Assembly (NCBI GenBank): GCA_039881145.1 | Contig: JAYKKI010000095.1 | Location: forward strand, 8,732,501 to 8,796,500 | Length of the DNA: 64,000 bases | DNA from: Druceiella hillmani | Lineage: Eukaryota > Arthropoda > Insecta > Lepidoptera > Hepialidae | Direction of reading: 5' to 3' | Part shown: piece by piece, positions 40,476-53,099 of the stretch | Layout of the letters: each line of letters begins with the position of its first letter | How positions within the stretch are numbered: position 1 is the first letter of the stretch | Translations under genes and position numbers: made by a program | Notes under the pieces: model-generated | Database searches by the model: none | Told to the model about the DNA's origin: nothing | Seen by the model: the letters and a program-made list of their open reading frames with translations, nothing else

Positions 40476-41229
40476 TACGTGTTTGGGTCTGTGTTTTGAA
40501 TGTCGTGAAAATTCTGCTGTATGTCATCCGAGGGTGTATTGTTTTGTAATGTGTCATTATAATCTTCATAGTCATATTGAAAGTGATCGCTCTGATTATA
40601 CTCTTGATTGTTGATGCCTGTTTTATCGTGTGTTTGTATATCTATGTGTGGCTTTTGGTGTGTATAAAATAACTCTTCCGAAGCCCAATTAGGCCTCGGT
40701 GGTCTATTGGCCGTGCGCATGGATACGTCCGAATACTTTGGAACGTTCGACCGCTGCACATGTGAGCCATGATAATTATAATTTTTTTATCGAAATTCTC
40801 GCTGTGGTAATTTTGATCTATCTATATACTGTCGCGTATATTTGTTGTGGGTATCGAATGGTGGTATGTTATTATTGTTATTATTAACACAAGTATGTTT
40901 ATGAATATTTATGTTTGTATTTTGCATGTACTCTACTCTTCCTTCTTCCCATCTAATCTACGCTTCCTCCTATCTCGCGAGCACTATCGCTTCTTCTATG
41001 GTTTCAGGTCTATTAATCCTAACACCTATTGATATCTGCAATTCTATATACGGCCGTATTTATCTACATTTTCTGATTAATGTTTAGTGGTTCGGATCAA
41101 TTCTTGTGTTACTTGTATCTCATTCCTAAGTCTTTTAGAATTGCCATCATAATGAGGTAATAAATCTATTTTAACTCTGTAATTAATTTCATTTTAATGT
41201 GTCTGTGCACCGGCATTAGGTTGAGCCAT
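40475..41229 (-). pseudogene. Gypsy gag remnant
   Basis: A likely start ('MAQPNAGAQTH' near 41,229) is followed by stops. Pieces typical of errantivirus Gag remain: 'INRPETIEEAIVLA' (about 40,970-41,010) and 'RPPRPNWASEELFYTH' at the C-terminus (frame 40,475-40,759). No CCHC zinc knuckle is seen. The length, about 0.75 kb, is well short of the usual gag, implying an internal deletion. Confidence 0.7.
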
Positions 41230-41522
41230 CCTACTAAACCGAGTTTATCCGATTTCAAGAACTAACAGGATACAGTAAAACCAAAAGCAATTTTAACCTA
41301 GGCGGAGATCAACACAATGGAAACAGGATAAAGCAAAATAATCTCAACTACAAAAATTTTATTGCTTAACCGAGAACTTGCATCCCTCTTCCGACGAATC
41401 TACAGATCGTCCAAAGTCGCTGTTGTTCAGGATGAAGATATCTCGCACGAAGAATAGAAGTCCATCACGATGTCCAGGCTGCTTCGCTGCTTGATGTCAG
41501 ACTTGGGTCACCGCGTTGTGAG

Positions 41523-41540
41523 ATCCTACCGACTGCGCCA
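41523..41540 (-). promoter_or_regulatory. Primer binding site, tRNA-Ser type
   Basis: Minus strand TGGCGCAGTCGGTAGGAT directly follows the 5' LTR. The + strand matches the 3' end of insect tRNA-Ser, including its CCA. tRNA-Ser priming is characteristic of the 17.6/297/ZAM group. Confidence 0.9.
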
Positions 41541-42036
41541 GTTATCGCGTTATCGCGTTCCACTGATACTCAAAAATATATATTTATTACTATTACTACT
41601 TACAAATATACTTTATTTAATTACAATTTACAATAATAATTATTAAGATTAACAATTTTGAACAACGTTAACTCTAAGACGTTGGCTGGTAGACTCTCTC
41701 CGTCAGTTGCTCGATCTCTATTTTATAGGTCTCCTCTGCTGACGCTTGCGTTCTGCGAAGCTTGGTTTTATTTAATGTCTTTGAAGCAAAGTCACCAGAC
41801 TTACTTCTTAGTAATATAACGTCCATCGGATGTTTTGGCTTCGCAGCGTTATTGTAGATTAATTTATTAGACATTTATGCTGAGTGGCTTCCTAGTATTT
41901 TACTCCTATCCATCGGATGTTGTGAGTTAGCTTAGCATTCTTGTAACTTAATTTATTTTATTTGAGATGGTTCTTAGTAGTTCGCCGTTATCAATCGGAT
42001 GTTATTATTTTGCTGATGGATTATGGTTACTTAACT
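41540..42036 (-). repeat. 5' LTR of the gypsy element
   Basis: Collinear with the 3' LTR. It begins AGTTAT and ends TTAACT on the + strand, and overlaps the primer site by the terminal base, as often drawn for these elements. Confidence 0.95.
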
Positions 42037-42040
42037 CGCG
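42037..42040. repeat. Target-site duplication (right), CGCG
   Basis: Pairs with 34,994-34,997. Confidence 0.9.
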
Positions 42041-44069
42041 CTGTATTTAAATAGTGATTTCTCAGCTGTACATCGATCGATTCGAGCGGGAGTGGTCGTG
42101 TTTGACAGAGCTCATAACGTTTAATAGGTGTGGGACATAAAACTCATACTTGTAACCATTAGAATTTGTAAAATTTATAAAAAAGTATTGTTTTTTGCAA
42201 AAAATTGTCGACTGCTCTATTATGGTGCCAACGCGTGCGGTATGTAACATACAAAAGTGGCGTTCAAGAGCTCGGGTAGCAAGAAAGAGAGATTCCGACC
42301 CTCGATGACCCGCTTTGGCCTCGGCGAAACGTGTTCATCTCCATATAGAACATGTTAGACGTACTATATTACATACTCTAGTACGCTCAAGATGTTTCAC
42401 GTACTCCACTGTGGCTGCGTCCCTGGTACTTTTACTAGCTTATCCGTTTTTTATTAAGAAGAGTACACCCACAGTTTAGTTCCATGAAAGTTTAGTTAGG
42501 GTTTGATAATGGAAATTGAAGATACGGCATATAATTTCTAAACACTGAACAACCCTGATAGGGCCACTAAGAGCTACCTAAAGTCACTCTTTTGCCGGAA
42601 GGTGGTGACGGGAACTCTTCAGTGATAAGGAACAAACTCATCGAGTTTAGACTCGTTTGATCTACCGTAATGTAAAAAAATTGTAACAAAATGAAAACTC
42701 AGGTAAATATATACGGATACATATAAAGGCATCAAACCATTTTACCTTGCGTATGTTAATTCGTATCTCTGGCATTAATCAACCAATTTGGGTGATTGTT
42801 ATTTGAAACGGTATATCTCTAGTGCAATATCATAACAATTTCGCTATAGTTTTACAACTGCAGGAAAAATAAGTCTACCATTTAGCAAAGTCAGGGTGCA
42901 AAGATAGAACCCGAAGGTACTGACGGGATTCTTCACTGATGTAAATTAATCGAATTTGAACTCGTTTTACTTGTCTTTAAATAAGTAAGAAAGTAACAAA
43001 GTAAATAGGTAAGTGTATACAGGTACATATGAAAACATGAAGAAATCAGTAAGTACAGGTATAAACGAATGCATAGAATAATTAAACGTTCTCTACAAGT
43101 TTGCAGTGTTTTACAAATTTATTTATGTTAGGAAACGATGTTGTACCACAGAATCTCCAAGTATTCCAAGTTTAATTATTTTACACTATTCAGTTTATTT
43201 ATTTGTTCAGTGGTTATTTGAAGACGGTTATTTTTTTTTAGAAAAAAAGGTTTATTTAATATTTCACTTTTTCTAACACCAATTTAAAATGTATTATAAT
43301 TAGCATCTAAAAAATTGGAAGTCAAATTATTTTAATTTTTCTTTCTTTATATTTAAAATAATTTAATTGGAACTACTCTTTCCGCCTGACAGAAATTTAG
43401 AAATTACAGTCTCAACAATTTTTTAATTTATTTTAAATATCGTCATTGACCCAAATTATTAAGTTAGAATTAAATAAAAAGGAGACAATTTTAAATTATA
43501 AATTTTAACAACGCTTGCAAATTTTAAAAATACATTAATGCTGAAGCAGTCATTAATAGTCTTAAACATACGGGACATACAACAAAGTCGATTCGTTGCT
43601 GTTTTATGAATTATCGAGTTAGGATAAAAAAAACGGTCTTTTTGCTATTTACTATAGTTGTTGAGTATTAGATTATCAGCGGTTTGAATATAGTGCCTGA
43701 ATTCCAACTGCGCCCGTACGTAATTAATTTTATTCAATAAATATATTCTCTGCCTGAATAAAATTTGACTTGATTTCAAGGTCCGCATTGTAATGGATTA
43801 ACCTTCATGAAATCTTAAAGAGAAATGTGCGTTTCTACCATGTACTGTCTTTTCGAATTGAGAATGCAATTGCTACCTACAATTTGTCAATATTCTCAAA
43901 TTTATACAGCCGATATACCGCAGTTATGTCAATTAAAGAACTGATTACGTTTTCATAATTTTAAGGTTTCATTGGTTAAATCAATTTTTTGTAGTGACAA
44001 TGATTTAATCCGTGCTTATACCATTCAATGTACATTTGATGACTACAAACTAATACACGTTTAAAATAA

Positions 44070-44155
<86 letters not shown>

Positions 44156-45950
44156 GTATTTATAGTTTGTAATAAGATTTTTTTATTAATAATGGACATG
44201 AGAATTCGCACGATTAAGTACGCATTGAATGAAATATCGCCGACCATGCTAAGCTGTTCTACTTTCTAATTCCCGCTACTTCACATGTGAATATGCTGCA
44301 GAAAGACTTAAAAATGAGAACTTGGAAAAAATAATTACACCTTTCAACTAGAAAGGCTTTAAGGCATCTTTCAACTAGAAGTGCTTATCTTGCTAAACTA
44401 AATTTATGAATTGTGTTGTGTTTAATACTCACTTTATATACACCTGCGACTATTCTGTTTGTAGTATATTATTTAAACTGTGTATTTTAGTCAGTTAATG
44501 AGTCTGTGTTTGATTTAACCATGATTTTTTTCTGAAACGTATTCATTCTTCAAGAAATAAAGTCACGCACTGATCTCGTATAACGAGAGTTTCTAAGTGA
44601 TATTTTGTATATGTTAATGAAAGTAATTAATTAATTAATTTAAAAAAGTTAAGGTTGGACACATAAAGAAAATAAGGCAATAAGAAACAAGAAAATAAGG
44701 CAATGCGTTATTACATAAAAATATTCGTTGAAAGGTTTGTGTTGTTAACACTTTCAATGATAAGTTTTAGTAGAAGAATATTTATATCAATATCTGCACA
44801 CATTTTCATTGTCGACTATTTCAAAGAGCAGTTTTCACAGCATTATCGCAAAAGAATAGATTAACATGAAACATATTTATGTCAATTAAAACGATATAAC
44901 CGGAATAAAGTTACACACATGTCACTTTCCGAACAAGACGGAGCTAAATACTATGCAAGGCAAACAGACACTATTTTTAAGTACAACATAAAGTTCAGCG
45001 AAAATCGTTTGCGCAATGTGTTACGTCACTTATTTAAAAAATGTAAGAGACGTTACACATTGAGGAAACGTATATACTACACTTCCATTAAATAATTTTA
45101 ATCTTCAGAATATGCGAGTATATTTCAGGTTTGAAATCGGTTTTTTATAAAAAGGAAAATAAATTAGTTTTGTCAAGTGACAATTCTTTTTATTAATTTT
45201 TTTTTAATTGACTTCTCACAGGATCAAAGCAGAGAAATTATTTTCATGAAGGTACCTCGGCGCAAATATTTGTACAATAATTATCTTTTTGATTACTATG
45301 TCTTTTTGATTAATATATAAACCTATTATATATTAAATTAAATATTAATAACTTAATTTGTCTAGGTAGTTTTTGGAGTTCCGCGCTCAAAATAAAAACG
45401 GAAACTATAAATAATACATCTACCTATGGTTCGGTGTGTTAAAGCCTCCAAACTAACATAATACTTATTTAATATATTAATACTTATTCAGAATGACATG
45501 TTTTAGTGGCTATTTTCTCAAAAATCGTTTTCTCTAAACCGGTTTTTTCCATTTTTCTAGATACTCTTATCAGCAAACTTCATCTTAAAATCACTTATAT
45601 GCAGATGATTTGCAAATTTAGCGATATTTTGCTTATGAAAAGATATATTTAGCAAAGTTATTTGGTAAATATGAATAAAAATTAATTATATACATTTGCG
45701 GTCCTTTATTCATTGGCGATAATTGTTTTTTTTAATAGCTGTAAAATATTTTAAATTTCATTTGAACTTTGTATCAAACAAATAAGACAAAATAATTTCT
45801 TAATCCGTACCACAACTCAACCAAAAAATGAAAAGATATATGGTTCGCAGTAAACATACTGATCACTTTTGTTACGTACGTTATTATTATTTAAAAAATT
45901 CTAAAATTGTAATGAAAATATTTTTTTTCCACATTTTTGTCAAATTAATT
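42041..45950. other. Unannotated interval with a (TA)n microsatellite
   Basis: No gene or transposon motif recognised. The (TA)n run is at 44,071-44,158. Two diverged 'gtactgacgggattcttc/ggtggtgacgggaactcttc' passages (42,600 and 42,910), with similar following text, suggest an old ~300-bp tandem repeat. Confidence 0.5.
44071..44158. repeat. (TA)n microsatellite
   Basis: Long TA run with two TG interruptions at its 3' side. Confidence 0.95.
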
Positions 45951-46194
45951 AATTTATTTCAATATTTTTGAACTAAAATGATTCTTAAATGTAAAGCAAA
46001 ATAAAAGAAAATTTCTCATCATACAGTTTGTAAAAATAGCCTGTTTCACACTCGAAGGTTATTAAGAATTAGAGCTAGCTTACTCAAAGTCAAGGGAAAT
46101 ACTATTTTCTTTATTACTTCCTGCAATAAACAGTCATGAGTGTAATAAAAAACAATAATGCTTAAGTATATTTAATATTTGATACCACATGTAA

Positions 46195-46225
46195 ACATAT
46201 ACCTCACCATACGTGAGGTATATGT
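46195..46225. other. 13-bp perfect hairpin downstream of the GR stop codon
   Basis: Arms 46,195-46,207 and 46,213-46,225 with loop catac. On the minus transcript it begins about 40 nt after the stop and ends about 85 nt before an AATAAA (rc of tttatt near 46,110), so it would sit in the 3' UTR. The left pseudogene copy lacks it. Confidence 0.7.
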
Positions 46226-46265
46226 ATGCACAATATATACAGTATATTATTTACCACATTTTCTA

Positions 46266-49200
46266 TTACAACAGGTTTGCAAATTGTAATAAAACGATAA
46301 CATAAGTGATGACTAGACAACCGAAATTAAGCAATGTCGAGGCGCGTATATTAAATAAGTTGAGGGCTGTAAACCTGTCCATTTCACCTTGTTCAAGTAG
46401 TTCGCATATGTCTAGCATTTGTTGACGTTCAGCTGAAAGAAAAAATATAATTCAAGTTATTATAACTTTTCAAGTGCTGTTTACTTGAACATTCGTTTGT
46501 TGGTAAGTAAACAAAATTACATATTTACCGAAAAACCAAAGAGTATTTTTTAAAATAATGGAATAAAAAAATCCCACTCTGAATTGTATTTACAATTATA
46601 TCAATTCATAATGAAACTTATTAATAAGGTGCTTTAAAAATATGCAAAAAAATAACTAACAATCCATAAATTAATTATGTCTCATAAAAATTCAACATAA
46701 AATATAATTTTTTTCGGTTCTTTTCCTTTATTTATGTAGAGACCTTCCTTCTAACCAAATTTCAAGATTATAGACCAATGAAAAGCTGGTTTGATGAGTG
46801 AGTCAGTGAGTCTGTCAATATAAGCAATGTTTGAGAAATTTTACTGAATTCTTATAGGATTATAATATACATTTTTATAATAATATAGGACTTCCCAATC
46901 GAATATAGGACTTTACCAATGTATATGTTATTGAAGATAATGCCCATAATCATCACTCTGGGCAGTCGAGTGGGTGATCAAAGGTAATTCTTGTAAAGTG
47001 TCACTGCTGCACGTTACTAATTGATGGTATTTCAGCTACGCGATTATAAAGATCACCTTAGACTCACTCGACAAATAGTCTGCTATTGAACGGGGGACCC
47101 CACGCCCTTAAAAACTGTAAGATTTGTTCAATTCAACATAATACGGTGCCGACTTTACAGGATATAAGGTTATATTTGAAATTGATTTAAATTTAATACC
47201 TCTAACCATTACAGAGAAAAGGGATTTTGACAAACAGACAGAGACCGTGGTTCGTGGTTCAGTCTTTTCATCCCAAAGGGGAAATTGTTAATAGCATGAG
47301 TTTCACTATTAGTTCTGTACCAATTTCAGTATTAAGATATTATTCCTGTGTGAAGGTTCCAGAAATGATGAATACCATCATCATATTTGCTGGTTTCAAA
47401 AATCATACACAGACAATTTGAAAATGAATAGTTGTTCATTTGTTAAAAAGGAAACTCTTTTCATATCCCATAATTTCCACTATACATATAGATCATGGAT
47501 GCTTAAAGTATTTGCTACCTACTAAAGGTAGTATCTGATGGACAAAACATAAACTGAAAAACATTATGACACACACACGCACGTACGCCCACGCGTAACG
47601 TTATCGAATTGAAACATTATAATGCCCTCATTTTTTTAATGCACCAGGAAATTACACCCAATTTAGTAAAATTATTAAAAGCGTTTGCCAAAACCTCCTA
47701 AATGATGAAGAAGTGAGGGCCGAATTTGTCTTGTTCATAAATAAGTATGTGGTGGATTTTCTTACCCGAGTGGTCGTCATTCCTGAATATCTTTATTTTG
47801 GCTAATACGTACTTAGCTTTCTGCACTTCGAATGTTATTTTCTCACAACTTATACACATTCCTGTTAGCAAGATTCCGAAATGTAGGACCCAAATTGTGT
47901 CGAACAATCGATCTGCGGTAGCATCACGCTGAAAGTAGAATAATCGTTTTGTGTATCTAATAAACATTGGTATCCAAAACATTTTTGAAACTATTCTTTG
48001 CATTAGTTGATTAGTTTTAACTAATATTTGTTCATAGTTTTATTAGTTTTAACTAATATTTGTTTTAACTAATCAGCATTCAGCTGATTAGTTTTAACTA
48101 ATATTTGTTCTAATACGTAAATAAATAAATTGGTAAAAGAAATTAATCTCTGCACAAACATTCTTAAAAATAAAATTTAATATTTACACCTGAGAGAAAA
48201 GAGCTACGCGAATCTTGGATACATGTCCAAGTTGGCTGCATAGTTAAGATTCGCGTAGTTTTTTTTTATGTTTTAAAAAAGCGTAGTAAGACAAGTACAT
48301 ATTTATTTAACTATTGTATCGTTTCATTACGAATAATATGATTAAAACACAAGCCAATATAAGTAAATAGTTTTAAAAATAAATTAAATAAGAAATATTT
48401 AATTTTAATTTAAATAAAACCACAAAATTACGGGGACTTACATTATATTTGATGAACTGCAATACCCTATCGATAGCATTTAAAACTCCTGCAAAAGTTA
48501 TCGCGAAACATAATAGAATCTGAAAATAAAGAAGCAAGACTTTATAAAATAAAGCTTTAAATGAAGGTGAAGAAAATTATGCAAAGGAATTTAAAAATAT
48601 TTTGCTGAAAATACTGACCTGGATACCAAATCCATGATTGAGGATACGACATAAGTCAACCATTTGAATATAGAATCTAGACAACTTTGTATAATTAATC
48701 ATTCTGAGTGGAACACTTTCCATCATTCCGTTCGATATCGACGGCAATGTTTTTTTTAATGCCATATCCTGTAACTTCTTGCTGTGGCGTTTCTCGCAAT
48801 CATCCAGAATGCATGTTAAATATTTATGAACAATCTTCAGTCTCGTCGATACACCTACCAGTATTATAACAAAGTAAGCAATATCCAAATCGACTAGCAC
48901 TACAGAAATGTTTAGATGCACGGTATCCAAAAAATCTTCCAAGGCCATATAATGAAAATCCAAACACATACATATAGCGCAGTATATTAAACAGACCCAC
49001 ACTCCTATGTAACTGTAAAGTTTGGTTTTTGACACTATTGATTTAATGGTTTTTTGGTCCAAGATGTTATCTATATTATTGAAATGGAGCATTGTGTTCA
49101 AATGATTATTCTTTAACCATAATATATCAATCATTTGAACGAATGCAGAGAAAACAATAAATAGATAAGACTGCAGTTTCAAGTAAAATGATGCATTTGC

Positions 49201-49389
49201 ATTTTTTATCATCAGCATGCGGGAAATCGAGAACACCGACAAAGCTGTACTGTATATTCTTTGAAACCATACGCATAATGCAGATGAGTGTTGGTCTTTT
49301 CGTCCCCATCTACATAAGCCAAAAATTGTTTCAATAATATTAAAATATTTCAGGGCGCTCTCCTGGCTTTCTATTTGGTGGGTGTCCAT
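46266..49389 (-). CDS. Gustatory receptor, four exons, apparently intact
   Basis: Exons on the minus strand are 49,389-48,619, 48,519-48,442, 47,928-47,766 and 46,432-46,266, giving a predicted 392 residues. All introns are GT-AG: donors CAG|GTCAGT, AAT|GTAAGT, CGG|GTAAGA, and acceptors TTTCAG. Phases are 0, 0, 1, the arrangement I know for many insect Gr genes. The protein is multi-helical, with hydrophobic segments near residues 40-57, 70-92, 127-148, 159-180, within exon 2 (26 residues) and near the C-terminus. It ends 'LVITYVIVLLQFANLL*', containing the TYxxxLLQF-type signature of the 7tm_7/GR family. Length fits the family (about 350-450). Such receptors are ligand-gated cation channels in sensory neuron dendrites with an inverted topology. 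The ligand cannot be inferred. The start was chosen as the only ATG that opens the long exon; no upstream exon was seen. A poly(A) signal lies near 46,110. Its paralogue at 1.6-3.8 kb is dead. Confidence 0.9.
48005..48115. repeat. Short imperfect tandem repeats in GR intron 2
   Basis: The unit 'attagttttaactaatatttgtt' occurs three times with partial copies between. The left duplicate retains only one diverged unit (about 3,385-3,405), so the array expanded after duplication or collapsed there. Confidence 0.85.
48204..48258. other. Hairpin in GR intron 2
   Basis: 13-bp perfect arms CTACGCGAATCTT (48,204-48,216) and AAGATTCGCGTAG (48,246-48,258) enclose 29 nt. The same place also holds a 6-bp inner stem (cttgga/tccaag). 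It is GC-richer than its surroundings and has no match at the left copy. Confidence 0.6.
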
Positions 49390-52248
49390 GTTTAGATGCT
49401 GTAAAAAAAATCATAAATAATGAAAAGAGTGTCTCAAAAATAAAAGCGATTCTATTACACGTAAATGTTTTTCATAAAAATTAAGCACATTGATAAAAGC
49501 AAATGTTAATCATTGAAAGTTCATCTACTAGTAAGCAGAATCATGTGTTTTCATGATTTTCACATACTTTGAATTTACAATTAAATGTGCTTTTGTTTCG
49601 TTCGTGCATCTATTATAATTGATTTAAATATCAAAATACGGTTAAACGAACATTAAGCGAAATAGAAAAGACGACTCCAATTCATGTGCGCCATCTATTG
49701 CGATTAAAATAAATTACGGCTTCAGTCACATGGTCGTCTGTACGTGACCTTAGTTGCAGTTTTGTTGTGGTGTATACCTTGCTTTTTAAAATTTTTAACC
49801 AAATTAAAAAAAGGAGAAACTTAGAGCATTTATAAGACGATTACGCAAGAACGGATATTTGCTTTATCGGCAATGAAAGAGAAAGGACTTACAGAACTTA
49901 AATATATAAATGCTCTTGCTTTACGATATTTGTCAATTATTTGCAGTCTCAATTTTTAATTTCACTATTCTTGACAAATTGGAAATTTTTTTTTATAGCG
50001 GACTTTGCTCGCAATAATTAAAAACAAAACATGTATAGGCTATATGAAAAAGTATATAGGTTGGCTATATTTAATTCCTTAAGGATTCAAACGTATGAAC
50101 ATTTTATGCTTACATTTCCAGTTTTAAGTTTATCAGTTCGACAAAAACTATACTACGAAATTTTCATGATAAACGTACTCACGATAATCCATGAAATTAC
50201 TTAAATTAAACGTGCTTAATTTCGCCATTTAGTACCGTTTTTAGTGGGACATTTTCCGGTTACTGTGCACCTATCCTTTCGAAGTAATATAAGTCTATGC
50301 CTGTTATGTCATAATTCAATCTTATTTATAGTATATTAATAAATTACTTACAAAATTAAGGCAATATTACCCACACTTAATCTTATTTCAAAAAGAAAAT
50401 TCATAGCTCACGTACACGCACATGCATATACCATGCACAGAAAAGGTGCACGCATACGCATATCATATGCACAGGCACGGAACTGTGCACAGGTACACGC
50501 AATAATAATAAAATTGATATTTTTAATTTTTGAAGCAAAAGCGGATTTAATTTTATTCTTAAATCTACGTTTTCCTTTTTTGTGTAGCGTATAGGAAATT
50601 TAAACAATCACGAAAACTTTGAAAACCTGAACTAAATGAAACAGTTTTCATAATCAAGTCTAGAAAATTATCTTCGGGGCATATTTGTTTGTAATTACTC
50701 TAATCTTTATTATTATACTTAACTATATCTGCTAAATTTTCTTTTTAAAATGAACTTACCCAACAATTTTTGTTTTCACAAAGGCTAATGTTATTTTCAA
50801 AAACATTATATACAGCAACGGCAATACGTTATTAAGGAGATTTTAAGAAATGTAAATTATTTTCGAACAAGAAAACAACAAAAGGTGTTTATGGTAATGT
50901 CCACAGATTTCCACATCACGTTCTTCAAAAAATTATCATTTTTAAAAAAGGGCTAATGTTTTACTATCTAAGCTTTATTTTTAACAATTCGTTTTTGTGT
51001 TTTGATTTTTTTTATTATGTATGATATGAATATTCACTGCTACTATGTTACATTTGCTGTCTGACTGGCTACACCGTTTAATATCTATGTAACTGAGTTT
51101 TATCAAGTACAATGAAAATCAATTTCATTCATCAACTAAGTGCTTACCAATTAATTAGTGTCAATTCAGTATGAGCACACAATTTCTATTAATGAAATCC
51201 GGTCGTACTAAGTTATATGCACTTCATGCTACATACACTTACGAGTATATTACACGTCCATGACGTTAAATATTTTTTTAAATCATTCAATTTCAATACA
51301 AAATGCGGAAAAATGATATTAAATATTATTGATATTTTTAACATAATTACACAAGGGCTACCTGTATATATTTTACTTTACAATAATTTAAAAAATATAA
51401 ACATATATTAATTCAAACTTATGAGATGTGAAACCACGTATTTCTGAAAAATTAACATTATATTGATGCCTGTGAAAGTTATATTATGCAACATGTTTGT
51501 ATGGTATAAATAAAAATAATATTTATATTTAATTAAATGGAAACACCATGTTGTTTCTATTACTCATAAATGTTTATTTATCTATACGTGTACCGAACGA
51601 CTTACACCCGCACTTGACAAGTTTATTTCGTTTTTAAATGCCATTTCCAAGAGGTTAACTAGTTCAAGCATATGAAATGTCTGATACTGTATGAACTCTC
51701 CGACACACATTTGACTCTTTTGTTCTCTATCATGAAATGAGCTACCATTTTATTGCCCCCTGCGAAATTTTAATGGTTTTATTCATAAAAATATCACCAC
51801 AAACATGAGTCAAGGCTAGAAAATCGACGTTGACCAGGGCTATTCTATAATATACTCGGCTATTCGTTTTGTATAACAAGTAATCACTGGAAATATTTGG
51901 CTTCCTATCAATTTAGCTTGTTTCATGTTTTGATCTGACATCTAAGATTTTTTATTTTGTAACTAACTTCAGACTTATATTCTGCTTGTTTCGTTTCGGT
52001 TGTAAAATCTATACTTTACAACGACATTTTTATTACTAAAACAAAAAAATCTCTTTATCTGCTCTGTTTATCTGCTCAATATCATTGTGTGACTATTAAA
52101 TATGATAATGATTATTTAATATTTTTCGAATAATTTCGCTCATTTGTTCTTTAAGTAAATGAAAAGTCATTTAAAAGCGACTGATGTAATGAATATGAAA
52201 AGAAATGATCTCAACGTGCCACAATCTTTACGTTTTTAACATTAAATT

Positions 52249-52250
<2 letters not shown>
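49390..52250. other. 5' flank of the GR gene; no other gene seen
   Basis: AT-rich sequence, largely alignable to 3.8-6.8 kb. No TATA or initiator is assignable with confidence. Confidence 0.5.
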
Positions 52251-52321
<71 letters not shown>

Positions 52322-52322
52322 G
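52251..52322. repeat. (TA)n microsatellite
   Basis: Pure TA run near the right end of the duplicated block. Confidence 0.95.
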
Positions 52323-53099
52323 TATGGTAGACTTCTTACTCATCTAGTCCACCACAGTGATTAGAAAACGTTTACATTATATATTATAAATGCCCAGAGG
52401 TATATAACTATATAAATAGAAAATAACAGAACTCTTTACTCTAAGAAGATGAAAGAGAGTGCAGATTGTGTCCTGTAATATCCTTCATACACAGATGAAA
52501 TATATTAATCTACTCTCAAACATACTAACTAACTCATGATACTCGCAGGCCCAAACACAGTCATGGAAAGGGCCATGTACAACACAATGAGTCAAAATTT
52601 CTTTTCTCGTTTTTTAAAAAAGCTTAGTAATAAAAAAGTTCCAAATGGTTTGGTTAATTTATGTATAATGTTTTATTACATTATTTTAAGTTTTATTGCC
52701 TCCGGATTGTGACAGAAGTTTTTAAAAAAATTTTATTTTTAACGTCACAGTACTAATATTTCTTCAAGTTCTTCATATCAGATTTTATGTGTAATAGCCT
52801 TTAGCAACGATAAATTTGACCATTATTTGATTAAGTTCAAGGGCAAATGGGTAGAGTGGGATGTCAAATGAGACAAGCCACATGCGATTCATCGTTAAAA
52901 CAATAAGGTTACGCGTTGCGTAACAGAGGTCAGTCATTTGTTTTTTGTAATGTTACAAATATATCATGAAAATGCAAAAACCTTCTTAAATCTTACTCAA
53001 ATACCTGAAAACAAGTTGGAAGAATTTCTTGCATTTTGTTTGTTCTGTTTTATATTTCGGCTTGCAAGTATCGACATATTCTTAAATGCAGACTAACAA

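Larger units (their letters stand above)
34998..42036 (-). mobile_element. Ty3/gypsy LTR retrotransposon, errantivirus type, decayed
   Basis: This is a full-length insertion of about 7.0 kb read on the minus strand. It has a 5' LTR (41,540-42,036), a tRNA-Ser primer site, gag remnant, protease, reverse transcriptase, RNase H, tether, integrase, a polypurine tract, and a 3' LTR (34,998-35,488). LTRs start AGTTA and end TAACT (TAATT in the 3' LTR), and flanks carry a CGCG duplication. Both the tRNA-Ser primer and the LTR ends fit the 17.6/297/ZAM branch of insect gypsy elements. The two LTRs differ by about thirty substitutions plus a few indels by eye, so the insertion is not recent. Every ORF is broken, gag is internally shortened, and no envelope-like ORF is visible between integrase and the 3' LTR (only about 0.7 kb remains). 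A smaller element interrupts it at 37.38-37.93 kb. Confidence 0.95.
45950..52620. repeat. Right copy of the ~6-kb direct segmental duplication
   Basis: Same-orientation match to 1.19-6.96 kb (anchors listed there). This copy keeps the intact receptor gene. Confidence 0.85.

Noticed and set aside
40699..41032. Plus-strand ORFs over the gypsy gag region
   Set aside because: Shadows of the minus-strand retrotransposon coding sequence.
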